Positions 50,393-59,575 of a stretch of DNA of 64,000 bases are shown here, piece after piece. How positions within the stretch are numbered: position 1 is the stretch's first letter; every line of letters starts with the position of its first letter. The translations under genes were made by a program, and so were the position numbers. The notes beneath the pieces are model-generated. The model worked only from the letters and a program-made list of their open reading frames with translations. It was not told the DNA's origin and did not search any database. This DNA comes from Gemmatimonadota bacterium (GTDB lineage: Bacteria; Gemmatimonadota; Gemmatimonadetes; Palauibacterales; Palauibacteraceae): NCBI GenBank assembly GCA_022826685.1, contig JAJDUL010000009.1, positions 30,834-94,833 on the forward strand, in the 5' to 3' direction.

Positions 50393-52471
50393 TCAGGAGG
50401 CTTCGTCGTCGGAGACGGCGCGGGTGTCGTCGTCGTCGTGGGTGCCGAAGCGCTCGAACCAGGTGCGCAGGAAGAGCTGCGTGCGCAGGAAGTTCGACGG
50501 CGTGCTGCTCGTCCCGTGCCACTCGTTGCGGAAGCGGATCATCGCCGTGGGCACCCGCTCCATCTTGAGCGCCTGATAGTACTCCTCCGTCTGGGGCATC
50601 GGCGTCCGCAGGTCCATCTCCCCCGTCATCAGCATCGTCGGCGTCGTCACGTTGCCCACGTACATGAGCGGCGAGCGGCGCAGGTGCTCGGAGGGATCGT
50701 CCCACGGGAAGTGCTCGAAGTTGCGGTACCAGCCGGGGCCGTCCGTCGTCCCCACGAAGGAGAGCCAGTTCGTGACCGGGCAGTTCGCCGAGGCGGCGCG
50801 GAAGCGGTCCGTGTGGCCGACGACCCATGACGTGAGCACGCCGCCGCCGGAGCAGCCGTACACGAACATGTTGTCCTCGTCCACATAGCCGCGGCTGATG
50901 ACCTCGTCGACCCCCGCCATCAGGTCGTCGAAGTCCTGCGACGGATAGGCGTTCTTGATCGCGTTTCCGAAGTCCGTCCCGTACCCGGAGCTGCCGCGCG
51001 GGTTGGTGTAGACGACGACGTAGCCGTTCGCGGCGTGCTCCTGCCAGCCGAAGTTGAACCCGGTGTTGTACATCCCGTGCGGTCCGCCGTGGATCGACAG
51101 AATGAGCGGATACTTCTTCGACGGATCGAAGTCGGGCGGCTTCACGATCCAGCCCTGGATGTCCCAGTCGCCCACCGACTTGTACCAGATCTCCTCGACC
51201 TCGCCGAGCGTGACGCCCGCCAGCACGTCGGCGTTCACGTTCGTGAGTTGCATGACGTTGCCGCCGTCGCCGAGATCGAAGGAGACGACGTCGCCGGGAC
51301 CGTGCGGCTCGGTCAGCGTGCCCATCGCCTTCCCGTCGTCCGTGAAGGAGCTGAGGCTGAGGAGGTGGTTGCCGTTCGTGACTTGGGTCACGCCCCCGTC
51401 CACGGACGCGAAGTGCAGGTTGCGGGTGCCCTCGCGGTTCACGTTGAAGTAGACGCCGCTCCCGTCCGGCGCCCACATGAGCTGCGGGCTCCCCCGCATG
51501 CCGCGGTCGAAGTCGCCGGAGATCTGCCGCACGCCGGAGCCGTCCGGGTTCATCACGTAGAGGTGGGAGTTCCGGTACGTGTCGTCGTTCCAGTCCTGTC
51601 CGGAGTAGGCGACGAGGCTGCCGTCGGGCGAGGGATAGGCGCCCCCGTCCGGGCCGTGGCGCGTGGTGAGCTGCCGGATCGCGCCCGAGGCGACGTTCAC
51701 GGCGTAGATCTCGGACTCGCGCCAGTTGTACTCGGAGTCCTCCTCCCGCAGCGACGAGAAGTAGATCTCGCTCCCGTCGGCGCTCCACTGGGGATTGCCG
51801 TGGTTCCACATGCCGTCGGTGAGCTGCCGCGGCGTGCCGCCGTCGGCCGGGACGACGAAGACGTGGGAGTGGCCCTGGTCGACGTATCCGCGACGGTCCT
51901 GACGGTAATCCATGCGGGTGACGATCTTCGGGCCTTCCGTCCACTTCGCGCCGTCCGGGCGGCTCGGCAGGTCGATCGGCCAGCTCTCCTCGTCCTCGAC
52001 CAGCATCGTGAACGCGATGTGCGTGCCGTCCGGCGACCAGCGCAGGCTGCCGGGCGAGTGCTCCAGCCGGGTGATCTGGGTCGTCGCGCCCTCCGCGTCC
52101 ATCCAGCGCACGAAGATCTGCGAGCCCTCCGGCTCACCCGACGCCGTGAAGGCGATGCGCGTGCCGTCCGGGGACCAGATCGCGCCGGACCCGTCGATCA
52201 GCTCCCGCTTGCGGGTGCCGTCGGCGTTCATGATGTAGAGCGTGGACTCCCAGCGGTCGTTGATCTGGTCGATCCAGCCGCGCGTGTAGACGACGTGGCG
52301 GCCGTCCGGGGAGATCTGGGGATTGGAGACCCGTTCCCAGTCCATGTACATGTCGAGGGAGAGCGTCTTCATCCCGTTGCCGTTCTGGGCCGAGAGCGGC
52401 GCCGAGCCGGCCAAGCCGACGAACGAGAGAAGAACGAGGCTCGCAAAAGCGATGCGGGCGGCGCGATACAT
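50393..52471 (-). CDS. Secreted S9 family peptidase (DPP/acylaminoacyl-like)
   Basis: A 692-residue exported protein with a signal peptide (cleavage near PLSAQ), a TolB-like beta-propeller (NPQISPDGRHVVYTR, SLRWSPDGTHIAFTM, QWSADGSEIYF) and an alpha/beta-hydrolase domain. The triad is S541 (GCSGGGV), D620 (GEMDLRTP) and H652 (NEWHGTS). GGSSGYG-type oxyanion segment RGSSGYGTDF is present. It removes dipeptides or acyl-amino acids from peptides. GGAGGT lies six bases before the ATG at 52471. The 206-base gap to the divergent LVIVD gene holds no gene. Confidence 0.92.
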   Translation of the reverse strand: MYRAARIAFASLVLLSFVGLAGSAPLSAQNGNGMKTLSLDMYMDWERVSNPQISPDGRHVVYTRGWIDQINDRWESTLYIMNADGTRKRELIDGSGAIWSPDGTRIAFTASGEPEGSQIFVRWMDAEGATTQITRLEHSPGSLRWSPDGTHIAFTMLVEDEESWPIDLPSRPDGAKWTEGPKIVTRMDYRQDRRGYVDQGHSHVFVVPADGGTPRQLTDGMWNHGNPQWSADGSEIYFSSLREEDSEYNWRESEIYAVNVASGAIRQLTTRHGPDGGAYPSPDGSLVAYSGQDWNDDTYRNSHLYVMNPDGSGVRQISGDFDRGMRGSPQLMWAPDGSGVYFNVNREGTRNLHFASVDGGVTQVTNGNHLLSLSSFTDDGKAMGTLTEPHGPGDVVSFDLGDGGNVMQLTNVNADVLAGVTLGEVEEIWYKSVGDWDIQGWIVKPPDFDPSKKYPLILSIHGGPHGMYNTGFNFGWQEHAANGYVVVYTNPRGSSGYGTDFGNAIKNAYPSQDFDDLMAGVDEVISRGYVDEDNMFVYGCSGGGVLTSWVVGHTDRFRAASANCPVTNWLSFVGTTDGPGWYRNFEHFPWDDPSEHLRRSPLMYVGNVTTPTMLMTGEMDLRTPMPQTEEYYQALKMERVPTAMIRFRNEWHGTSSTPSNFLRTQLFLRTWFERFGTHDDDDTRAVSDDEAS

Positions 52472-52677
52472 GATGACCTCCTGCCGAAAGCGGGATATGT
52501 GCAGATCTGTAACGTAATCCCGGGAATGTGCGGAAGGAAACCATCGGGGCCGGGGCGGGTGCCGGCGTGGTGCCGGGCTGGGCGCTGGCGTCTCCGCCCG
52601 GTGGGAATGCAGCTTGCATGCGGTGGTCGTCTGTATGTGTGATCGATGACAGGACGGAACTTCGGGAGAGGTATCCA

Positions 52678-55026
52678 ATGAATCGGCGAATCCTTCTCTT
52701 CGCGGCGGGCGTTGTGCTGGCGTTTCCCGCGGCCGCCGCCGCGCAGCAGTTCGGCGGTGCGCTGGCGGTGAGCGGCGATCAGGTGCTGGTCGGCGAGACG
52801 GGCAACGGCACGATGTCCGGCATCGTGTGGATCTACGGCCGCACGGCCTCGGGCTGGGCGGAGACGGGGCGGGTCACGGTCTCCGACGAAGTGCGCGTCC
52901 CGGATGGGTTCGGCCGCGCGATCGCCACGCGGGGGAACTGGCTGTGGGCGGGCGCGCCGCTCGAGGCGAACGGGGCCGGCGCGGTGTACGTGTTTCTCGC
53001 GGACGGAACGGGAGGCTGGGAGCAGGTCGACCGGCTCGACGCGCCGGAGGGCGCGGCGGGGTTCGGGAGCGCGATCGTCCTGACCGACGGCGCCGCGATC
53101 GTGTCCTCCCCCGGAGCGGACGACGGACGGGGGGCGGTGTTCTCGTATACGCTGAGCCCCGACGGGGCCGCATCCGCGGGCATGGCGCTGCGGCGGAGAG
53201 AGGACGTGGCGACCGAAGGGTTCGGCGCGGCGCTGGCCTTCGACGGGGAAACGCTGCTGGTCGGCACGCGGGACGCGGGTGACGCGCCGCCGGTCGTGTT
53301 CGCGTTCGCGCGGGACGGTGCGGGGGCGTGGATGGCCGAGGGCACGCTCGAGGCCCCGTCGCTTCCGGAGCGCAGCGGCTACGGCGCCTCGCTCGCCGTT
53401 CGGGACGGCTTCGCCCTCGTCGGCGCTCCGAGGCTCAGGGAGAGCGGCGGGGCGGTGTTCGCCTTCTCTCGCGGGGCGGACGGCTGGGCGATGGAAGCGC
53501 GCCTCGGCCCGCTCCTGCCCGAGCCCAACGCGCAGTTCGGGTCCTCCCTCGGCTTCCACGGCAACGACATCCTCATCGGGGCTTCGGGCAGCGGCATGGG
53601 CGCCGGCACCCTGTATGCCTACCGGCGCGATGCGGCCGGGGAGTGGAGCGAAGCGTCCATTCTCCTTCGTTCTCCCCTGGGCGACCGCTCCGGTTTCTCC
53701 GGCGCGGCCCACCTCTCCGGCGACCACCTCGTCGTCGGCGCGACCGGCATGGATTCCGGGGCGGGCGCCGCCGTCGTCTACGAGCGCTCCGCCGCCGGCA
53801 CCTGGGAGGAGGGCGGCACCCTCGTCAACGACTACCGCGGCTTCCCCGCCATCGCCGGCGAGGAGATCGAGTGCAGCGAGGGGCACGCGGATGTGTTCGA
53901 GTGCCGGGACGTGAACATCACCGCCTTCATGCCGATCAAGGATCTCGGCGGCACCCGCGCCACGCGCGTCAACGACATCTGGGGCTGGACCGACCCGGAG
54001 ACGGGGCGCGAAATCGCGATCGTCGGCCGTACGGACGGCACGTCGTTCGTCGACGTCAGCGACCCGTACCACCCCCGCTTCCTCGGCGACCTGCCCGCCA
54101 CGGAGGGGTCGCGGCACATGATCTGGCGCGACATCAAGGTGTACCGCGACCACGCCTACATCGTCGCGGACGCGGCGCTCGAGCACGGCGTGCAGGTGTT
54201 CGACCTCCGGCAACTGCGCGACGTGGGGGCGGAACCCGTGACCTTCGGGGAGACGTTCCTCTACGACGGGATTCACTCGGCCCACAACATCGTCATCAAC
54301 GAGGAGACCGGCTTCGCCTATGCCGTCGGGAACAGCGGCGGAGGCGAGACGTGCGGCGGCGGCCTCCACATGATCGATCTCTCGGAGCCGGCCCAGCCCG
54401 TCTTCGCCGGCTGCTTCGCGCAGGAGGGGACGGGACGCCGGGGCACGGGCTACGTGCACGATGCGCAGTGCGTCATCTACCGCGGCCCCGACACCGAGCA
54501 CGCGGGCAAGGAGATCTGCCTCGGTTCGAACGAGACGGCGTTCAACATCGCGGACGTGAGCGACAAGGACGCGCCGGTCGGCCTCGCCACGATCGACTAT
54601 CCGAACGTCGCCTACGCGCACCAGGGCTGGCTGACCGACGACCACCGCTACTTCTACATGAACGACGAGGGGGATGAACCCCAGGGCCTCGTGGAGGGGA
54701 CGCGCACGCTGGTGTGGGATGTGACGGACCTCGACGATCCGATCCTCGTCACGGAGTACATCGCGGAGACGACGGCCACCGACCACAACCTCTACATCGT
54801 CGGCGACCTGATGTACCAGTCGAACTACTCCGCGGGCTTCCGCGTCCTCGACATCTCGGACCCGGAGAACCCGGTCGAGATCGGCTTCTTCGACACCTCG
54901 CCCTACCAGGGCGGCGCGTCGTGGAGCAACTACCCCTACTTCGAGAGCGGAACGATCGCGGTGACGGGGACCGGCGACGGGCTCTTCCTGCTCAAGAACA
55001 TGGCGAGACCCCGCCTCGTGCCGTGA
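52678..55026 (+). CDS. Large exported FG-GAP/LVIVD protein, copy 3
   Basis: A 782-residue exported protein (signal LLFAAGVVLAFPAAAAAQ). The N-terminal 380 residues are integrin-like FG-GAP repeats (GALAVSGDQVLVGETGNG, GYGASLAVRDGFALVGAPRL, GSSLGFHGNDILIGASGSGM). The C-terminal 400 residues are the same LVIVD propeller as at 13243 and 14556 (NDIWGWTDPETG, HMIWRDIKVYRDHAYIVADA, HQGWLTDDHRYFYMNDEGD). GGGAGAGG lies seven bases before the ATG. Its stop overlaps the DCC gene start (GTGA). Both repeat types suggest protein or ligand binding at the cell surface. Confidence 0.87.
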   Translation: MNRRILLFAAGVVLAFPAAAAAQQFGGALAVSGDQVLVGETGNGTMSGIVWIYGRTASGWAETGRVTVSDEVRVPDGFGRAIATRGNWLWAGAPLEANGAGAVYVFLADGTGGWEQVDRLDAPEGAAGFGSAIVLTDGAAIVSSPGADDGRGAVFSYTLSPDGAASAGMALRRREDVATEGFGAALAFDGETLLVGTRDAGDAPPVVFAFARDGAGAWMAEGTLEAPSLPERSGYGASLAVRDGFALVGAPRLRESGGAVFAFSRGADGWAMEARLGPLLPEPNAQFGSSLGFHGNDILIGASGSGMGAGTLYAYRRDAAGEWSEASILLRSPLGDRSGFSGAAHLSGDHLVVGATGMDSGAGAAVVYERSAAGTWEEGGTLVNDYRGFPAIAGEEIECSEGHADVFECRDVNITAFMPIKDLGGTRATRVNDIWGWTDPETGREIAIVGRTDGTSFVDVSDPYHPRFLGDLPATEGSRHMIWRDIKVYRDHAYIVADAALEHGVQVFDLRQLRDVGAEPVTFGETFLYDGIHSAHNIVINEETGFAYAVGNSGGGETCGGGLHMIDLSEPAQPVFAGCFAQEGTGRRGTGYVHDAQCVIYRGPDTEHAGKEICLGSNETAFNIADVSDKDAPVGLATIDYPNVAYAHQGWLTDDHRYFYMNDEGDEPQGLVEGTRTLVWDVTDLDDPILVTEYIAETTATDHNLYIVGDLMYQSNYSAGFRVLDISDPENPVEIGFFDTSPYQGGASWSNYPYFESGTIAVTGTGDGLFLLKNMARPRLVP

Positions 55027-55490
55027 ACCGGGCGGCTGGAACCGGCCACCGGAGCCCCCGGACCGACGACCCGGGTCCGGAGGGTCCGATCATCCTCTTC
55101 GACGGCGTCTGCAACCTGTGTGCGGGCGCCGTCCGCTTCATCATCCCGAGGGATCGCCGCGCCCGGTTCCGCTTTGCCGCGCTGCAGTCGGAGACGGGAC
55201 ACCGGATTCTCGCCGAAGCCGGCATCGAGGCGGCGGAGCCGGGGGAGGCGCCGGGATCGCTGGTCCTGGTGGCGGACGGGAAGGCCTACCTGAGGAGCGC
55301 CGCCGTCCTTCGCATTGCCAAGGGGCTGGACCGCGCGTGGCCGCTGGCCTCCACTCTCCTCCTCATCCCCACCCCGCTGCGCGATCTCGCCTACCGGTTC
55401 GTGGCCCGCAACCGCTACCGCTGGTTCGGGAAGGAAACGGCCTGTGACGTGCCCCGAATCGACGAGGCCTGGCGGTTCATCGACGCGTAA
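55023..55490 (+). CDS. DCC family thiol-disulfide oxidoreductase-like protein
   Basis: A 155-residue protein with the DUF393/DCC motif DGVCNLC (C30, C33) in a thioredoxin-like fold, and the usual family end (YRFVARNRYRWFG ... CDVP). DCC proteins are predicted thiol-disulfide oxidoreductases. The GTG at 55023 overlaps the stop of the LVIVD gene, so it may help oxidise or repair that cysteine-containing partner; this is inference. It converges on the amidohydrolase gene 18 bases away. Confidence 0.87.
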   Translation: MNRAAGTGHRSPRTDDPGPEGPIILFDGVCNLCAGAVRFIIPRDRRARFRFAALQSETGHRILAEAGIEAAEPGEAPGSLVLVADGKAYLRSAAVLRIAKGLDRAWPLASTLLLIPTPLRDLAYRFVARNRYRWFGKETACDVPRIDEAWRFIDA

Positions 55491-55508
55491 GACAGCCGAC
55501 GGCCCGTG

Positions 55509-57332
55509 CTACGGGGCGGCGCGCTCGTGGACGACGCGGCCGCCGACGATCGTGTACAGCGCCTCGGCCTCGAGGAGCCGCGCGGGATCGGTCCGGCCGG
55601 CCTCGATCAGGTCCACGTCGAACACGGCGATGTCCGCCAGCTTGCCCGGCGTCAGCGTGCCCTTGACGTCCTCCTCGAACGAGGCCCACGCCGGGTTCCG
55701 CGTGTAGGCCTCGATCGCCTCCTCGATCGTGAGCCGCTGCTCCGGGAACCACCCCTCGGCCGGCTCGCCCGCGAGCGTCTGCCGGCTCACCGCCGCGTAC
55801 AGCCCGTACCTCGGATGGAGGAAGTAGCGGGCCGCGTTCGTCCCGGGACTGTCGCTCCCGAACACGAGCACCGCCCCCGCATCCTTGAGGGACCGGAACG
55901 CGTAGGCGCCGCGGGATCGCCCGCCGATCCTTTCCTCCATCCAGCGCATGTCGTCCGAGATGTGGTACGGGTTCACCTCCGCCACGAGGTTGAGTTCGCC
56001 GAAACGGTGGAAGTCCGCCTCCTCCACGACCTGCGCGTGGATCATCCGCCACCTGTGGTCCGCCTCGATCATGTCGTGCTCGCTCAACACGGTCTCAAAC
56101 AGGTCGAGCAGGATCTTCACGGCCTTGTCCCCGATCGCGTGGATGTGGGGCGGGAGTCCCGTGGGCACCGCCTCCTCCATGAGCCGCTGGAGGTTCCCCT
56201 TCGGGAACTCGGCGTAGTTCTGGTCGCGGTTCAGGGAGAGGGCGAGGCCGTCGATGCCCTCGGGAAGCATGATCTGGCGCACGATCCCGAAGTTGCCGGG
56301 CGCGTGGTCGTACGCCTCGTAGAACATCGCGCTGGAGCCGCCCATGATCCCGTCGACCCACGCTTTGTAGCCGATGAAACGGAGCCAGTCGTCGCCGAAG
56401 CCGCGGGTGATCCCGAGCCCGCCGGTGTGGGTCACGTTTTCGAGCGATGGACGGATGTTGATGCGGGCGGTGAGTTCGCCGCGGGCGTGCAGTTCCTGGT
56501 AGGCGCGGAACTGCTCGGAGGAGGTGATGTCCTGGATCGTCGTGACGCCGCCCTCGCGGGCCTCCTGCAGCACGGCGCGGACCTCGGTCAGGCGCTGCTC
56601 GAACGACTTGGGCGTGATGGCGGCCCGGACGAGGTCGACGGCGGAACCCCAGAGGATGCCCGTGACCCGGCCGTCCTCGTCCTTCGTGATCCTCCCCCGC
56701 GGCGGGTCCGGCGTGGCGTCGGTGATGCCCGCCATCTCGAGCGCGAGGCTGTTCGCGAGGAACATCGAACGGTCGAAGCGGTTGACGAGGACGGGGTGAT
56801 TCGGGGTCACGTCGTCGATGAGGTCGCGGTGCGGCGTGAACGGCCCGCCGGCACTCGCATCGCCGGCCTGCGCGGCGCCGTCCTCGCCCTCGCGGCCCGT
56901 CGACCCGACCTCCCACTCCTCGTACGCGCCCCAGTCGCCGCGCGTGATCCAGCTCCCGGGCGCCAGACGTTCGGCCGCGCGCGCGATCTCCTCGCGAAAG
57001 CCTTCCGGTTCGTGCACCTCGAGCAGGTTCACGCCGACGATCAGTGCCCCGGTGCTCTCGACATGCACATGGCCGTCGTTGAAGCCGGGCGACACGAAGG
57101 CGCCATCCAGGTCGATGACGCGCGTGTCCGGGCCCACCAGTGCCTGTACCTCCGCGTTCGACCCGACGACGGTGATGTGCTCGCCGCGGACCGCGATCGC
57201 CTCGGCCGCGGGCCGCGCCTCGTCGAGCGTGTAGACGTCTCCGTTGATGAGGACGAGATCCGCGGCGTCTTCCGGCCCCGCCTGGCCGCAGGCGACCAGC
57301 AGAACGAGCGGTGCGATGTTCCACTTCTTCAT
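55509..57332 (-). CDS. Amidohydrolase (YtcJ-like) lipoprotein
   Basis: A 607-residue lipoprotein (lipobox LLVAC, C15) of the YtcJ/exoenzyme-regulatory amidohydrolase 3 family. It has the metal motif DGHVHVES (H88, H90), later HIHAIGDKAV and HRWRMIHAQ, the catalytic FGSDSPG, and a C-terminal GKLADIAVFD. Such enzymes hydrolyse N-substituted formamides or similar amides; the substrate is unknown. GAGG lies seven bases before the ATG. The longer upstream frame is antisense to the lipocalin-like and transporter genes. Confidence 0.88.
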   Translation of the reverse strand: MKKWNIAPLVLLVACGQAGPEDAADLVLINGDVYTLDEARPAAEAIAVRGEHITVVGSNAEVQALVGPDTRVIDLDGAFVSPGFNDGHVHVESTGALIVGVNLLEVHEPEGFREEIARAAERLAPGSWITRGDWGAYEEWEVGSTGREGEDGAAQAGDASAGGPFTPHRDLIDDVTPNHPVLVNRFDRSMFLANSLALEMAGITDATPDPPRGRITKDEDGRVTGILWGSAVDLVRAAITPKSFEQRLTEVRAVLQEAREGGVTTIQDITSSEQFRAYQELHARGELTARINIRPSLENVTHTGGLGITRGFGDDWLRFIGYKAWVDGIMGGSSAMFYEAYDHAPGNFGIVRQIMLPEGIDGLALSLNRDQNYAEFPKGNLQRLMEEAVPTGLPPHIHAIGDKAVKILLDLFETVLSEHDMIEADHRWRMIHAQVVEEADFHRFGELNLVAEVNPYHISDDMRWMEERIGGRSRGAYAFRSLKDAGAVLVFGSDSPGTNAARYFLHPRYGLYAAVSRQTLAGEPAEGWFPEQRLTIEEAIEAYTRNPAWASFEEDVKGTLTPGKLADIAVFDVDLIEAGRTDPARLLEAEALYTIVGGRVVHERAAP

Positions 57333-57388
57333 GGCGTGTCCTCGAAGGTCGTTGTCGAGCGCGCGAGTGCCGGGCGAGGCGCCTGCGG

Positions 57389-57916
57389 TCAGCGGCCGGA
57401 GACGCGCTCCCACACGAGCGTTCCCACGGCGCCCCCTCCGCGCGCGGGGTCCGGTTCGGTGCTCAGAATCAGCCGGTCCGGCCCGTCGAAGGTGAACGAG
57501 CGTGGCCGGTCCGAGCCGACCCAGCCCGGCAGGAGCGCGCCTTCCACGTGGTGCGTGACGACGCCCGCCTCCATGTCGACGCTGTAGTCCCCGTAGTAGG
57601 AGAAGAAACCGCCCAGGATCGCGTCGCGCATCTCCTGCCCGCCGGCCTCCGCGGCGTCCGGAAACTCCTCCCGCCCCACCTGCATCAGCTGCGCGGACAT
57701 GCGGCCGTCGGCCGTATACGTGATCTGGCCGGCGGGATTCCCATCGTAGGGAAGCGTTACTTCGCCGTCCGCGGAGCGGCTCTCCCACGAGGCCAGCGAC
57801 CACGCCCCGACGAAGGGGTTGTCCGTCTCGGCACCGGGGTCCGGGGCACAGCCCGCGGCGAAAACCAGGATCAGGGCGCAGCAGACGCCGCGCACCGGGG
57901 AATGGATCGCAGACAT
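57389..57916 (-). CDS. Lipocalin-like lipoprotein
   Basis: A 175-residue lipoprotein (lipobox FAAGC, C23). The body starts with FVGAWSLASWESRSADGEV and continues ITYTADGRMSAQLMQVGREE, GYFSYYGDYSVD-like and RSFTFDGPDRLILSTEP, the pattern of the lipocalin-like domain family that follows hydrophobic ligand binding folds. GGAGG lies five bases before the ATG at 57916, so I prefer it to the GTG at 57922. It is 56 bases upstream of the amidohydrolase on the same strand. Confidence 0.82.
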   Translation of the reverse strand: MSAIHSPVRGVCCALILVFAAGCAPDPGAETDNPFVGAWSLASWESRSADGEVTLPYDGNPAGQITYTADGRMSAQLMQVGREEFPDAAEAGGQEMRDAILGGFFSYYGDYSVDMEAGVVTHHVEGALLPGWVGSDRPRSFTFDGPDRLILSTEPDPARGGGAVGTLVWERVSGR

Positions 57917-57999
57917 TCGCACCTCCGCATCGCTGGCCGCGCGTGGTCTTCCGGAGCCCTGGAACGATAGGCCATCGCCGACCCTCTCGGCAGGGGGCG

Positions 58000-59574
58000 A
58001 TGTCCCTTGTACCTTCCGTGTCCGGCCTGAAAGGCACCGGCGTGACGCAGTGGTCCCTGAAAGGGAGGCCCGGCTTGTCCGATCGCGAAACGAAGGCCGA
58101 CGACGGATTGAATCCGGAGGATTTCACCCTCCCGTCGCTCAGGCCGCGCGATCTGCTCGCTCACTTCGGCCCCGGGCTGATCCTCATGATGACGGGGATC
58201 GGAACGAGCCACGTCGTGACGGCGCCGACCGCCGGGGGCCGGTTCGCCTACGCCCTCCTCTGGTGCCTGCCCGTCGCCTACGTCTTCAAGTACTACGGCT
58301 TCGAGATGGCCTTCCGGTTCACCAATGCCACCGGGAAGAGTCTCCTCGAGGCCTATGCCACGGCACGCTGGAAGTGGCCGCTCTGGTACGTGATGGTGAC
58401 GACGCTCATCCAGTGCGCCATCGGCCAGGCGGGGCGTCTGATCGCCGCGGCCGCCGTCGTCTACTACCTGTTCAGCGAATACCTGGGCCTTCCCGTCCCG
58501 CTCGAAGCGTACGCGGCGCTCCTCGGCGTGCTCTCCGTGGGCATCATCCTCCGGGGCAGCTACAAGGCCGTGGAGAACACGACGAAGGCCCTCGCGGGCG
58601 TCCTCGTCCTCTCATCGGTCGCGGTCTACATCGTCCAGCCGGCGCCGCTCGCCGAGATGGGGAACTTCTTCCTGTTCGAGATCCCCGACGGGTCGTGGCT
58701 CGTGATCGCGGGCTTCCTCGGCCTCCTGCCGACGGGCATCGATGTCTCGCTGCAGGCGTCGGAGTGGGGGAAGGCGAAGCGCGCGGGCATGAGCAAGGTC
58801 CGGCCCCACCTCGAGGCGACCGGCGTCGTACCCCGCTTCGACCCCTTCACCTCGCCGGCCTCCGACCTCGCGGTCGACACCACGCGGCTCTCCCCGCACG
58901 CGCGGGAGTACTGCCGTCGCTGGTTCCGGATCGGGCTCTGGGACTTCCGGACCGGCCACATCATCTCCTTCGTGCTCGCGGCGATCTTCGTCCTCCTTGC
59001 CGCAGTGTGGCTCTATCCGAGTCCGATCGAGGGACGCGCCGTCATGGGAGAGATCGCGGGCATCTTCACGCTCAGCGTGGGACCGTGGATGATGATGATC
59101 TTCATCCTCGGCGCGCTCGCGGCCACGTATTCCACCGCCTTCAACTACTTCGACGGATGGCCACGCATCGTCGGCGCCTGTTGCCGGAACCTCTTCCGGA
59201 CGACGGCGCGCCTGCACGGGATATCGCCCGAGGATCGAGCCGATCCGGAACGGCGGCGGACCTGGAACTCCGAGTACAACATCTACCGGCTGACGATGTT
59301 CTACTCGCTCATCGCCTCCGTCCTCTACATCGCGTTCGACCCGCGCCCCGTGTTCCTGGTGCTCGTCGCTTCGGCGCTCGCCTTCTTCGTGGCGCCCGTG
59401 ATCTACTTCTTCAACCTCTATTTCTGCCTCAAGGTGATCCCGAAGGAGGACGAACTCTTCTACCCGTCCTGGTTCGCGCGCTGGTTCGGGGGGTTGAGCC
59501 TGTTCATCTTCACGGGCCTGAGCATGATCCTGATCTTCGCGCGCGTGTTCCGGATCCCCCTCTTCGGCGCGTAG
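58000..59574 (+). CDS. Nramp-related transporter, copy 2
   Basis: A 524-residue Nramp-fold membrane protein. Like copy 1 it lacks DPGN in helix 1 (MMTGIGTSHVVTAPTAGGRF) and has LLPTGIDVSLQASEW in helix 6. It also has a long hydrophilic loop (KVRPHLEATGVVPRFDP ... REYCRRWFR) between helices 6 and 7. Absent metal ligands make divalent-metal transport doubtful. The ATG at 58000 has AGGGGG close upstream; a longer N-terminus from 57943 is open but lies across the divergent promoter gap. Its stop is one base from the end of the convergent channel gene. Confidence 0.82.
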   Translation: MSLVPSVSGLKGTGVTQWSLKGRPGLSDRETKADDGLNPEDFTLPSLRPRDLLAHFGPGLILMMTGIGTSHVVTAPTAGGRFAYALLWCLPVAYVFKYYGFEMAFRFTNATGKSLLEAYATARWKWPLWYVMVTTLIQCAIGQAGRLIAAAAVVYYLFSEYLGLPVPLEAYAALLGVLSVGIILRGSYKAVENTTKALAGVLVLSSVAVYIVQPAPLAEMGNFFLFEIPDGSWLVIAGFLGLLPTGIDVSLQASEWGKAKRAGMSKVRPHLEATGVVPRFDPFTSPASDLAVDTTRLSPHAREYCRRWFRIGLWDFRTGHIISFVLAAIFVLLAAVWLYPSPIEGRAVMGEIAGIFTLSVGPWMMMIFILGALAATYSTAFNYFDGWPRIVGACCRNLFRTTARLHGISPEDRADPERRRTWNSEYNIYRLTMFYSLIASVLYIAFDPRPVFLVLVASALAFFVAPVIYFFNLYFCLKVIPKEDELFYPSWFARWFGGLSLFIFTGLSMILIFARVFRIPLFGA

Positions 59575-59575
59575 T

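Noticed and set aside
52369..54786. An 805-codon minus-strand open frame
   Set aside because: It is the shadow of the FG-GAP/LVIVD gene, which has a signal peptide and paralogues.
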